Below are positions 1 through 7,920 of a stretch of 64,000 nt of DNA, one piece after another. Source of the stretch: Klebsiella sp. RHBSTW-00484. GTDB lineage: Bacteria; Pseudomonadota; Gammaproteobacteria; Enterobacterales; Enterobacteriaceae. Where the stretch lies: NCBI RefSeq assembly GCF_013705725.1, contig NZ_CP055481.1:434001-498000 (forward strand). Direction: 5' to 3'. The position numbers were made by a program, and so were the translations under genes. The notes below the pieces were generated by a model, which did no database searches, was not told where the DNA came from, and worked only from the letters and a program-made list of their open reading frames with translations. Positions within the stretch are counted from its first letter, which is position 1; each line of letters begins with the position of its first letter.

Positions 1-18
1 AATGATTATTATTGCCCT
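1..18 (+). promoter_or_regulatory. ryhB promoter end with partial Fur box
   Basis: The first bases, AATGATTATTATT, look like the downstream part of a Fur box (family consensus built from GATAAT repeats). They also hold a -10-like TATTAT at 7-12, which places +1 near base 19. The upstream part lies outside the window. Fur repression of ryhB in iron-replete cells is established in E. coli; here it is inferred from the partial site. Confidence 0.6.
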
Positions 19-113
19 GCATTCAGGGAGACCCTTGCGGAAAGCCTGAAAGCACGACATTGCTCACATTGCTTCCAGTATTACTTTAGCCAGCCGGGTG
101 CTGGCTTTTTTTT
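19..113 (+). ncRNA. ryhB: RyhB small regulatory RNA
   Basis: Iron-starvation sRNA that base-pairs through Hfq with mRNAs of iron-using proteins and leads to their decay. The core at about 48-87, including the run GAAAGCACGACATTGCTCAC, matches E. coli RyhB nearly base for base. The 3' end is a GC hairpin with a U tract (88-113). The 5' arm is more divergent but keeps the CAGG..GACCCT..GCGG..CCTGAAAG order. In E. coli ryhB lies between yhhX and yhhY, and yhhX is also the nearest conserved gene here. The 3' end faces the bactofilin gene, about 30 bases away on the other strand. The start is estimated from alignment memory and the -10. Confidence 0.94.
88..113 (+). terminator. RyhB rho-independent terminator
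   Basis: AGCCAGC, short loop, GCTGGCT followed by eight T. It acts as the intrinsic terminator and, by analogy with E. coli RyhB, as the Hfq-binding 3' end. Confidence 0.9.
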
Positions 114-144
114 GGCTTTTTTTCAGCCAACTCCCGGAAGAGAG

Positions 145-804
145 TTACTGCGCAACCTCTGCGCTTTGTATCTCAGTCTTATCTTTGATTTCTGCAGTGG
201 TATCAGTGATAAACCCCACGACGTTGCTCTTTTCTGCGAGTGGCGGCAGCACTTCTGCCTGGCCTGAAAAAACGCCGCCTTTTTTGATAGCCAGCGTGCG
301 GTAGGCTAGTGTGCCGGTGATTTTGCCGTTCTTGTCGATTTCGATGGTGTCGCTGTTGCACTGGCCGATGACGCCGCCGTCAATAATCAGCTCTCGACAG
401 AGGATATTCCCCTCGACCAGGCCACCAGTCATCACCTTGATTTGGCAGTCTTTGGCGTCGATATCGCCACTTACGGTACCGTAAATATCAACATCTCCTT
501 CCGCAATGATATTTCCTTCAAAGCGGATGCCGCTGGCGATAATCGTGGCGGCAGGCTTTTTTATCACGGTTTGTGGAGGCGTGCTGACGGGGGTTGGCGT
601 ACTCACCGCTGGTGGCGTAGCTTCAGTGATTTTATTCTTTTTAAACATATGGTTAACCCGATGGTATTGAAAGTGAAAAACGAAAGATGACAGGGATAAA
701 AAGCCCGCTAGCCAAGCCAGATACGAGTTTCCGAAGTACCAGGCTATCAGGCCAAGCAGCCAAAAGAGAAGGGCGCTGTTTAAGGCGATATACTTGCTTT
801 CCAT
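145..804 (-). CDS. Membrane-anchored bactofilin (polymer-forming cytoskeletal protein)
   Basis: 219 residues. Two hydrophobic segments at about 8-25 and 28-45 form an N-terminal membrane hairpin. A Pro/Thr-rich linker follows (about 60-82), then a bactofilin domain at about 85-185 with the glycine-spaced repeats typical of the family (GIRFEGNIIAEGDVDIYG, GTVSGDI, GGLVEGNI, GKITGTL). Bactofilins polymerise without nucleotide into beta-helical filaments that scaffold envelope or polar machinery. The role in enterobacteria is not settled. E. coli K-12 has no such gene at this site, so this is an accessory gene or a K-12 loss. It stands alone, convergent with ryhB. Family assignment is strong; function is inferred. 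Confidence 0.85.
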   Translation of the reverse strand: MESKYIALNSALLFWLLGLIAWYFGNSYLAWLAGFLSLSSFVFHFQYHRVNHMFKKNKITEATPPAVSTPTPVSTPPQTVIKKPAATIIASGIRFEGNIIAEGDVDIYGTVSGDIDAKDCQIKVMTGGLVEGNILCRELIIDGGVIGQCNSDTIEIDKNGKITGTLAYRTLAIKKGGVFSGQAEVLPPLAEKSNVVGFITDTTAEIKDKTEIQSAEVAQ

Positions 805-1204
805 GCGAATGAGATGGCTACTCCTTTAGTCATCGTATTTGGGAAAAGGTGAGCGCGAGTGGCGTCATGCCCGTGAACGCTCTGGATAAAAAATGTTCTT
901 TTCCCGAGAATTCCTCTTATCCGTAATTTAATCCGTAGGGTCAATGAATTTGATCGATAAATTTAACATTTAAGAATTTGCTACTCTAAATAGAGGGTTA
1001 AGTTCGCTACCAGCTTGCGCTATGGTTAATAGCAGAGACGTTAACTAAGAGCCTATCCCATTAGGCTATTTTATTTGCCATTTTGGCCCTGGGCAGTGCT
1101 CACAACCTCATGTACTACGTGTACGCTCCGGTTGTTCCGCGCTGTCCGTGTCCAAACTGGCTACAACAATTGCGCCTACTGGGATAGGCTCTAAGGACAG
1201 CGTT
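805..1204. other. Bactofilin-yhhX intergenic region
   Basis: 400 bases between divergent genes. The left part (805-1044) should hold the bactofilin promoter and probably the original yhhX promoter; it is AT-rich around 920-990 but I assign no specific site. The right part is almost entirely the palindromic repeat at 1050-1190. The yhhX ribosome-binding site AAGGA (about 1193-1197) follows the repeat at once. Confidence 0.7.
1050..1190. mobile_element. MITE-like palindromic element with 5-bp target duplication
   Basis: The element starts AGCCTATCCCA (1050-1060) and ends with the exact reverse complement TGGGATAGGCT (1180-1190), an 11-bp perfect terminal inverted repeat. CTAAG directly precedes it (1045-1049) and directly follows it (1191-1195), as expected for a 5-bp target-site duplication. 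Inside, ACAACC (1102-1107) and GGTTGT (1130-1135) bracket a GTAC..GTAC core, so much of the RNA could fold. No coding capacity. I recall similar dispersed palindromes from enterobacterial genomes but cannot name the family with certainty; it is not ERIC or REP. Confidence 0.7.
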
Positions 1205-2242
1205 ATGACTTTGCACTGCGCATTTATTGGATTTGGCAAAAGCACCACCCGCTACCATCTTCCCTATGTACTGCACCGTAAAGACCGCTGGCATGTGGCG
1301 CATATCTTTCGCCGCGGCGCAAAGCCGGAGGAGCAATCGCCGCAGTATTCACATATCCATTTCACCAGCGACCTTGATGAGATACTCAATGACCCGCAGG
1401 TCAAGTTGGTGATTGTCTGTACCCATGCTGACAGCCACTTTGAGTATGCGAAACGGGCGCTGGAGGCGGGCAAAAACGTGCTGGTCGAAAAGCCGTTCAC
1501 CCCAACCCTGGAAGAGGCGAAAGCGCTATTTGCGCTGGCGAAAAGCAAAGGGCTGACGGTCACGCCTTACCAGAATCGCCGCTTTGACTCCTGCTTCCTG
1601 ACCACCAAAAAGGTTATCGAGAGTGGAAAACTCGGTGAAATTGTCGAGATTGAAAGCCACTTCGACAACTATCGCCCGGTAGATGGGGGGAAACCCGGAC
1701 TGCCGCAGGATGGCGCGTTCTACGGCCTGGGCGTCCATACCATGGACCAAATTATCTCTCTGTTTGGCCGTCCGGATCTCGTGTCGTATGACATTCGTAG
1801 CGTGCGCAATCAGGCCAATCCGGACGATACTTTTGAGGCTCAGTTGTTCTACGGCAACCTGAAGGCGGTCGTCAAAACCAGCCATCTGGTGAAATTGCCC
1901 TATCCAAAATTCATCGTTCACGGCCATAAAGGCTCGTTTATCAAATACGGAATTGACCAGCAGGAGACCAGCCTTAAGGCCAACATCATGCCGGGCGAGC
2001 CGGGATTCGGCGCGGACGACACGCTCGGCCTGCTGGAGTACGTCAATGAGGCGGGTGAAACCGTGCGGGAAGAGATTCCGGTTGAAACCGGCGACTATGG
2101 CCGCGTCTATGATTCGCTGTATGACACCATCGTTAGCGGCCAGCCGAATTTTGTCAAGGAATCTGAAGCTCTCACCAATATGGAGATCCTTGAACGCGGC
2201 TTTGAACAGCCATCACCCTCCACCATAACCCTCGCCAGATAA
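1205..2242 (+). CDS. yhhX: Gfo/Idh/MocA-family oxidoreductase YhhX
   Basis: 345 residues, about the length of E. coli YhhX and highly similar along its whole length. An N-terminal Rossmann domain begins CAFIGFGKSTTRYHLP; the EKPFT motif near residue 95 is the family signature (dinucleotide-binding end with the catalytic Lys). The C-terminal domain is the usual alpha/beta substrate domain. The ATG at 1205 is chosen because the similarity starts there and AAGGACAG precedes it; a longer reading frame upstream runs into the palindromic repeat. Substrate unknown. Single gene, followed by yhhW on the same strand after about 120 bases. Confidence 0.95.
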   Translation: MTLHCAFIGFGKSTTRYHLPYVLHRKDRWHVAHIFRRGAKPEEQSPQYSHIHFTSDLDEILNDPQVKLVIVCTHADSHFEYAKRALEAGKNVLVEKPFTPTLEEAKALFALAKSKGLTVTPYQNRRFDSCFLTTKKVIESGKLGEIVEIESHFDNYRPVDGGKPGLPQDGAFYGLGVHTMDQIISLFGRPDLVSYDIRSVRNQANPDDTFEAQLFYGNLKAVVKTSHLVKLPYPKFIVHGHKGSFIKYGIDQQETSLKANIMPGEPGFGADDTLGLLEYVNEAGETVREEIPVETGDYGRVYDSLYDTIVSGQPNFVKESEALTNMEILERGFEQPSPSTITLAR

Positions 2243-2363
2243 GCCACGATGGCTCCTCTGTACTCGTTCATATTTTTTGAATAGAGGAGTCAATTTTCAC
2301 CCTCTATGATCGTTTGGGGATTGGGTCCACACTTAATCCATCGAAAACATACGGGGGTGCAAC

Positions 2364-3059
2364 ATGATCTTTTTACGCAAAGCTAACGAACGCGGTCACG
2401 CTAACCACGGTTGGCTGGATTCCTGGCATACTTTCTCTTTCGCTAACTATTACGACCCGAATTTTATGGGTTTCTCGGCGCTGCGCGTGATCAATGATGA
2501 CGTGATTGATGCAGGTCAGGGTTTCGGTACCCATCCGCATAAAGACATGGAAATCCTGACCTATGTGCTGGAAGGTGCGGTTGAACACCAGGACAGCATG
2601 GGTAACAAAGAGCAGGTTCCGGCGGGTGAGTTCCAGATTATGAGCGCAGGCACCGGGATCCGTCACTCTGAGTACAACCCGAGCGACACCGATAAACTGC
2701 ACCTGTATCAGATCTGGATCATGCCGGAGAAAAATGGCATCACCCCGCGCTACGAGCAACGTCGCTTTGACGCCGCGCAGGGCAAACAACTGGTGTTGTC
2801 ACCGGATGCACGTGATGGCTCGCTGAAAGTATTTCAGGATATGGAGTTGTATCGCTGGGCGCTGCTGAAAGATGAGCAGTCAGTGCATCAGATTGCCGCC
2901 GAACGTCGCGTGTGGATTCAGGTAGTGAAAGGCGAAGTGACCATTAATGGGACCAAAGCGACCACCAGCGATGGTCTGGCGATTTGGGATGAGCAGGCGA
3001 TTTCCGTACACGCCGATAGCGATAGTGAGATACTGCTGTTCGATCTGCCGCCAGTTTGA
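2364..3059 (+). CDS. yhhW: Pirin-family quercetin 2,3-dioxygenase YhhW
   Basis: 231 residues, the same length as E. coli YhhW and nearly identical to it. Bicupin pirin fold: the N-terminal cupin carries the metal ligands in THPHKDMEIL (about 57-66) and the later STGIRHSE-type motif (AGTGIRHSEYN). E. coli YhhW has quercetinase activity in vitro; the physiological substrate is unknown. A 120-base gap from yhhX leaves room for its own promoter. Ends just before a bidirectional hairpin terminator. Confidence 0.95.
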   Translation: MIFLRKANERGHANHGWLDSWHTFSFANYYDPNFMGFSALRVINDDVIDAGQGFGTHPHKDMEILTYVLEGAVEHQDSMGNKEQVPAGEFQIMSAGTGIRHSEYNPSDTDKLHLYQIWIMPEKNGITPRYEQRRFDAAQGKQLVLSPDARDGSLKVFQDMELYRWALLKDEQSVHQIAAERRVWIQVVKGEVTINGTKATTSDGLAIWDEQAISVHADSDSEILLFDLPPV

Positions 3060-3078
3060 TGTTGAGATGAAATTGCTC

Positions 3079-3104
3079 AGCCGCTCTGTGAAGAGCGGCT
3101 TTTA
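3079..3104. terminator. Bidirectional terminator between yhhW and the YdcF-like gene
   Basis: AGCCGCTCT (3079-3087), loop GTGA, AGAGCGGCT (3092-3100), then TTTT. It sits between two convergent genes and could serve both. Confidence 0.8.
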
Positions 3105-3110
3105 GTTAAT

Positions 3111-4163
3111 TTATATTTCCAGTAATTCTGGTGCGGAACGCATCATATTCAGACCAAAAGCGCGTAGCGCATCGCGATAGATACCCAGCGTTCGCGCGCC
3201 TTCCTCTTGTAATTCTGCCAGCGGTTTATCCGGCGCGGCCACCATTTGTACATTATATTCCAGCCCATTTTGCCATCCCAGCACTTCCAGGATAGCTTTA
3301 CCCCGGCGAACGTGAGTACCTGAACTAATGAGAACAATATTTTTTATCTGCAGTTCATTAACGATATAGCGTGAATAAATCATGTTCTCGACGGTATCCC
3401 TGGCATAGTTTTCATCAATAATTCTGTCCGGATCGATCCCCTTTTCCGTCAACCAGCGTTTCATTTCAACGCCTTCATTTTTATTATTTTTGGGTACTCC
3501 GCCGGTAACGATAATTTTGGCTTCTGGAAGCGCTTTTGCTACCTCAAGCGTCTTATTTAAACGATCAATTAATGTGGTAGCCATGTTTCCATTCTCTTCA
3601 AGAGCAAAGCCCAGAGTCACAATGGCTGTCGGGGAATCTGTCTTAAATGAGGTGGGTAGCTGATCCATAACTGGGGTATGGAGACCGTTTTCAACCGTGG
3701 TAAAAATCTTTTGTAGATCGCTGGCTCGGGCCGGGTACATTTTTTTTAATGTGAATAAAGCAGGATTCTCTTTTTTGCCTTGAGCATGCGTATACAGAGC
3801 CTGGTAAGTCAAGGCATCAATGTCATTTGGTGAGAGCTTCAGGATTCGATCATAGGTGCTCAGCGCATCATCGAGACGGTTTTCCCAAACTTCTGTGGCC
3901 GCGATACTAAATAGAATGTCCAGGCGCCAGGGAGCCAGCCGATAGGCCTCCTTCAGACTTTTTTCGAGCGCGGGCATATCCCATTTAACATATGCCTCAT
4001 GTGCCTGGGTTAGATAGTGATGAACGCTATTACGCTGTTCGCTGGCTACTTGATAGCCGTAGGTCCCATTTTTTATTGACGATGTGGTGTTTGCAGAGGC
4101 TACCGTGAAATGCAAGCCAATTAAGATGCATAGTGTTGAGAGTAAAGTCTTTTTTAAGTTCAT
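3111..4163 (-). CDS. Exported ElyC/SanA/YdcF-family (DUF218) protein with TPR-like N-terminal part
   Basis: 350 residues. A Sec signal peptide (MNLKKTLLSTLCILIGLHF.., likely cleavage after VASA near residue 24) predicts a periplasmic protein. Residues about 45-150 look like two to three TPR helical repeats (YVKWDMPALEKSLKEAYRL, RLDDALSTYDRILKLSPND). Residues about 175-340 are a DUF218 domain: TAIVTLGFAL, IIVTGGVPKNNKNEG, the ARDTVENM motif, then ISSGTHVRRG. Family members such as SanA, ElyC and YdcF affect envelope integrity, but no reaction is established. The gene looks more AT-rich than its neighbours, which hints at transfer. Not known at this position in E. coli. Confidence 0.8.
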   Translation of the reverse strand: MNLKKTLLSTLCILIGLHFTVASANTTSSIKNGTYGYQVASEQRNSVHHYLTQAHEAYVKWDMPALEKSLKEAYRLAPWRLDILFSIAATEVWENRLDDALSTYDRILKLSPNDIDALTYQALYTHAQGKKENPALFTLKKMYPARASDLQKIFTTVENGLHTPVMDQLPTSFKTDSPTAIVTLGFALEENGNMATTLIDRLNKTLEVAKALPEAKIIVTGGVPKNNKNEGVEMKRWLTEKGIDPDRIIDENYARDTVENMIYSRYIVNELQIKNIVLISSGTHVRRGKAILEVLGWQNGLEYNVQMVAAPDKPLAELQEEGARTLGIYRDALRAFGLNMMRSAPELLEI

Positions 4164-4418
4164 GATTAGTCCTTTAATTATTTTTAGATGAAAAAATGAG
4201 CAGGGTTGCCTGACGACAATATATTTCTCATCGCGAATTATCTAATTTAATCTGTATGAAATGTGATCAGTCTCAAGCGCTGACACTCCATAGGTGAGAG
4301 CTGCACACTTTTTATCTACAGAGCGAAATAATCGCTCTACATCCTCAAACATCCGGGAAGGTTGCGCTTTGTCCGTGATAAACTGAGAAAATGTTTCCCA
4401 TTTATCACAGTCAGGACG

Positions 4419-5414
4419 ATGAAAAAGAAAAGACCCGTACTTCAGGATGTAGCCGATCTTGTCGGCGTGACCAAAATGACGGTCAGTCGCTATCTACGTA
4501 ACCCGGAACAGGTTTCCGAGGCGCTGCGTGGCAAGATAGCCGTTGCTCTCGATGAACTGGGTTATATTCCAAATCGCGCCCCTGACATCCTCTCTAATGC
4601 CACCAGTCGCGCCATTGGCGTGCTGCTGCCCTCGTTAACTAACCAGGTCTTTTCGGAAGTGTTGCGCGGTATTGAAAGCGTTACTGACGCTTTTGGTTAT
4701 CAGACCATGCTAGCGCACTACGGCTATAAGCCGGAAATGGAAGAAAAACGCCTGGAATCGATGCTCTCCTGGAACATCGATGGCCTGATCCTCACCGAAC
4801 GTAGCCATACGCCGCGCACGTTGAAAATGATTGAAGTGGCCGGGATCCCGGTTGTCGAACTGATGGACAGCCAGTCGCCGTGCCTCGATATTGCCGTCGG
4901 CTTTGATAACTTCGAAGCGGCCCGGCAGATGACCGCCGCGATCATCAATCACGGCCACCGCCACGTTGCCTATCTTGGCGCACGTCTCGACGAACGTACT
5001 ATCATCAAACAGAAGGGGTATGAGCAGGCGATGCTTGATGCCGGGATGATGCCCTACAGCGTGATGGTCGAACAGTCTTCCTCTTTTTCATCGGGAATTG
5101 AGCTGATGCGCCAGGCGCGTCGCGAATATCCGCAGCTTGACGGTATCTTCTGCACCAACGACGACCTGGCGGTTGGCGCGGCGTTCGAGTGCCAGCGCCT
5201 GGGGCTGAAAATCCCTGATGATATGGCGATTGCCGGTTTCCACGGTCATGATATCGGCCAGGTGATGGAGCCGCGTCTGGCCAGCGTTCTCACGCCGCGT
5301 GAGCGTATGGGGCGTATTGGCGCTGAACGTCTGCTGGCGCGCATTCGCGGTGAAGTAGTGACGCCTAAGATGTTAGATTTAGGTTTCACATTGTCACCGG
5401 GTGGATCTATTTAA
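4419..5414 (+). CDS. gntR: Gluconate repressor GntR (LacI family)
   Basis: 331 residues, identical in length and almost identical in sequence to E. coli GntR. An N-terminal LacI-type helix-turn-helix (LQDVADLVGVTKMTVSRYLR, about 7-26) is followed by a periplasmic-binding-protein-like effector domain. It represses gluconate uptake and Entner-Doudoroff genes until gluconate binds. The ATG at 4419 (MKKKRP) is preferred over an upstream in-frame ATG at 4362 because it matches the known N-terminus and follows CAGGACG. It precedes gntKU on the same strand, separated by a 180-base region with CRP and GntR sites. Confidence 0.97.
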   Translation: MKKKRPVLQDVADLVGVTKMTVSRYLRNPEQVSEALRGKIAVALDELGYIPNRAPDILSNATSRAIGVLLPSLTNQVFSEVLRGIESVTDAFGYQTMLAHYGYKPEMEEKRLESMLSWNIDGLILTERSHTPRTLKMIEVAGIPVVELMDSQSPCLDIAVGFDNFEAARQMTAAIINHGHRHVAYLGARLDERTIIKQKGYEQAMLDAGMMPYSVMVEQSSSFSSGIELMRQARREYPQLDGIFCTNDDLAVGAAFECQRLGLKIPDDMAIAGFHGHDIGQVMEPRLASVLTPRERMGRIGAERLLARIRGEVVTPKMLDLGFTLSPGGSI

Positions 5415-5423
5415 ACTGACAAA

Positions 5424-5439
5424 TTTGAAGTAGATCACA
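5424..5439 (+). promoter_or_regulatory. Probable CRP site upstream of gntK
   Basis: TTTGA-AGTAGA-TCACA matches the CRP consensus TGTGA-N6-TCACA at nine of ten positions. It lies about 70 bases upstream of the GntR operators, consistent with known catabolite control of gntKU. Confidence 0.65.
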
Positions 5440-5494
5440 CATATTCACATCTGGCACGAATGGTTATTGCTTCTCCACAAGTCCGGCATGACAA

Positions 5495-5521
5495 TGTTAC
5501 CGATAACAGTTACCCGTAACA
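5495..5521 (+). promoter_or_regulatory. Tandem GntR operators in the gntKU promoter
   Basis: Two adjoining near-palindromes, TGTTACCGATAACA (5495-5508) and AGTTACCCGTAACA (5508-5521), share the TTACC-N-TAAC core known for GntR. Both sit just upstream of gntK, where bound repressor would block transcription. Confidence 0.8.
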
Positions 5522-5595
5522 ATTAATCTGTACGCGAGCATTTCATGCCTTTTAAAGCAGCCAGGCTGCGCGTATGTGTCCAGTGGGAGGAAGCT

Positions 5596-6126
5596 TTGAG
5601 CACGACTAACCATGATCACCACATCTATGTCCTGATGGGCGTTTCCGGCAGCGGTAAATCCGCCGTCGCCAGCGAAGTGGCGCATCAACTGCATGCCGCG
5701 TTTCTCGACGGCGACTTTCTGCATCCGCGCAGCAACATCAACAAGATGGCTTCGGGCGAACCGTTAAACGATGACGACCGCACTCCGTGGCTGCAGGCGT
5801 TGAACGATGCCGCATTCGCCATGCAGCGTACCAACAAAGTGTCGCTGATTGTCTGTTCTGCGCTGAAAAAGAGCTACCGCGACATCCTGCGTAAAGGTAA
5901 CCCGAATCTCTCCTTTATCTACCTGAAAGGCGATTTCGAGGTTATTGAAAAACGCCTGAAGGCGCGCAAAGGCCACTTCTTTAAAACCCAGATGCTGGTG
6001 ACGCAGTTTGAAACGCTGCAAGAACCGGGCACAGAAGAAAGCGATGTTTTAATCGTCGATATCGACCAGTCATTGGAAGGCGTGGTCGCCAGCACCATTG
6101 AGGTGATCAACAAAGGCAGTAACTAG
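5596..6126 (+). CDS. gntK: Thermoresistant gluconate kinase GntK
   Basis: Phosphorylates D-gluconate to 6-phosphogluconate with ATP. About 176 residues. P-loop GVSGSGKSA near residues 15-23. The protein starts at the TTG at 5596 (STTNHDHHIYVLMG follows), as in E. coli, with the strong ribosome-binding site GGGAGGAAGC at 5586-5594. An upstream in-frame ATG (5545) has no homology. Overlaps the start of gntU by one base, so the two are almost certainly co-translated. Confidence 0.96.
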   Translation: MSTTNHDHHIYVLMGVSGSGKSAVASEVAHQLHAAFLDGDFLHPRSNINKMASGEPLNDDDRTPWLQALNDAAFAMQRTNKVSLIVCSALKKSYRDILRKGNPNLSFIYLKGDFEVIEKRLKARKGHFFKTQMLVTQFETLQEPGTEESDVLIVDIDQSLEGVVASTIEVINKGSN

Positions 6127-7466
6127 TGAGTACATTAACGCTTGTTTTAACAGCAGTCGGCTCCGTTTTGCTGCTGCTGTTTTTAGTCATGAAGGCGCGT
6201 ATGCATGCCTTCGTGGCTTTGATGGTGGTTTCTATTGGAGCTGGTCTTTTTTCCGGAATGCCGTTGGATAAAATCGCGGCGACGATGGAAAAAGGCATGG
6301 GCGGCACGCTGGGCTTTCTGGCAATCGTCGTCGCGTTAGGGGCAATGTTCGGTAAGATCCTGCATGAAACCGGCGCGGTCGACCAGATTGCCGTCAAGAT
6401 GTTGAAATCTTTCGGTCACAGCCGCGCCCATTATGCGATTGGCCTGGCCGGGCTTATCTGCGCGCTGCCGCTGTTTTTTGAAGTCGCGATTGTCCTGTTG
6501 ATTAGCGTGGCCTTCTCGATGGCGCGCCATACCGGTACCAACCTTGTGAAGCTGGTGATCCCGCTGTTTGCCGGGGTGGCTGCTGCTGCGGCATTTCTGC
6601 TGCCGGGGCCTGCGCCGATGCTGCTGGCTTCGCAGATGCACGCCGACTTTGGCTGGATGATCCTGATTGGCCTGTGCGCGGCAATTCCGGGGATGATCAT
6701 TGCCGGGCCGCTGTGGGGCAACTTTATCAGCCGCTACGTTGAGCTGCACATCCCTGATGATATTAGCGAGCCGCACCTTGGTGAAGGCAAAATGCCGTCG
6801 TTCGGCTTCAGCCTGTCGTTAATTCTGCTGCCGTTAGTGCTGGTTGGCCTGAAAACTATCGCTGCGCGCTTTGTACCAGAAGGTTCTACCGCCTACGAAT
6901 GGTTTGAGTTTATCGGCCATCCGTTTACCGCGATTCTGGTTGCCTGCCTGGTGGCTATCTATGGCCTGGCGGTACGTCAGGGGATGGCGAAAGACCGGGT
7001 GATGGAGATTTGCGGCCATGCGCTCCAGCCTGCGGGCATTATCTTGTTGGTGATCGGCGCGGGCGGCGTGTTCAAACAGGTACTGGTTGACTCCGGTGTG
7101 GGTCCGGCGCTAGGCGAAGCGCTGACCGGCATGGGCCTGCCGATTGCGATCACCTGCTTCGTGCTGGCTGCGGCGGTGCGTATTATTCAGGGTTCCGCGA
7201 CCGTCGCCTGCCTGACGGCCGTTGGCCTGGTGATGCCGGTTATTGAACAACTGCACTACAGCGGCGCGCAGATGGCAGCGCTCTCTATCTGTATCGCTGG
7301 TGGCTCTATTGTGGTCAGCCACGTGAACGACGCGGGCTTCTGGCTGTTCGGTAAGTTTACCGGCGCGACCGAAGCGCAAACGCTGAAGACCTGGACGATG
7401 ATGGAAACCATCCTCGGCACCGTCGGCGCGATTGTTGGTATGATTGCGTTCACGTTGTTGAGTTAA
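6126..7466 (+). CDS. gntU: Low-affinity gluconate:H+ symporter GntU
   Basis: 446 residues, GntP family, about a dozen transmembrane helices, same length and nearly the same sequence as E. coli GntU. The GTG at 6126 shares its first G with the last base of the gntK stop TAG, indicating translational coupling. Imports gluconate for GntK. The yhgN gene that follows in E. coli is absent; a 454-base gap comes next. Confidence 0.96.
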   Translation: MSTLTLVLTAVGSVLLLLFLVMKARMHAFVALMVVSIGAGLFSGMPLDKIAATMEKGMGGTLGFLAIVVALGAMFGKILHETGAVDQIAVKMLKSFGHSRAHYAIGLAGLICALPLFFEVAIVLLISVAFSMARHTGTNLVKLVIPLFAGVAAAAAFLLPGPAPMLLASQMHADFGWMILIGLCAAIPGMIIAGPLWGNFISRYVELHIPDDISEPHLGEGKMPSFGFSLSLILLPLVLVGLKTIAARFVPEGSTAYEWFEFIGHPFTAILVACLVAIYGLAVRQGMAKDRVMEICGHALQPAGIILLVIGAGGVFKQVLVDSGVGPALGEALTGMGLPIAITCFVLAAAVRIIQGSATVACLTAVGLVMPVIEQLHYSGAQMAALSICIAGGSIVVSHVNDAGFWLFGKFTGATEAQTLKTWTMMETILGTVGAIVGMIAFTLLS

Positions 7467-7920
7467 ATGTAAGAAATAATGCCCGGTTGAGCAAAGCGAC
7501 GCCGGGTGAGATTTCCCCACCAAACTTTTTTTACTCGAAATCCTTCGTTTTACCCCCACTTAAATCCCCATCATGAGAAACACGACGAACATCACAGATA
7601 TCATCAACCCGCGCCAGCACTGGGTTTGTCGGGTTTTGTCAGGAAGATTAAAGCTACTGAATTTCCGCCCTGATCCATAATCCGGATCAATAAAATAGCG
7701 CGAGAAAATATTCCCTTCGCAATACAAATACCCTGATAATCATTACAGTTTTCCGGGACGCCAATGATGGTCGCCACGATGCAGAATTAGTTGCGTTACT
7801 GATTGCCTGGCAATCATTGATTAATTTCACTTGCGACTTTAGCTGCATTTTGTAATGTGAGGGATTAACCAGTAGGAAACTGGCTCGGCACAAACAGCAC
7901 ACACCTCGCAGGAATACGTT
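7467..7920. other. gntU-asd intergenic region (yhgN missing)
   Basis: 454 bases. At 7481-7506 GCCCGG..GCCGGGT resembles a degenerate REP unit or weak terminator after gntU. I see no trace of the divergent yhgN gene found here in E. coli. On the minus strand a frame is open from 7739 to a stop at 7560 and ends in a hydrophobic stretch (see findings). The right part must carry the asd promoter, but I cannot place it. The asd ribosome-binding site is the GCAGGA just before 7921. Confidence 0.6.

Noticed and set aside
98..690. Short plus-strand frames at 98-304 and 442-690
   Set aside because: They are antisense to the bactofilin gene, and the first begins in the ryhB terminator.
1115..1336. 73-codon minus-strand frame across the palindromic element
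   Set aside because: Half of it is inside the repeat and half is antisense to yhhX; no sign of a transposase.
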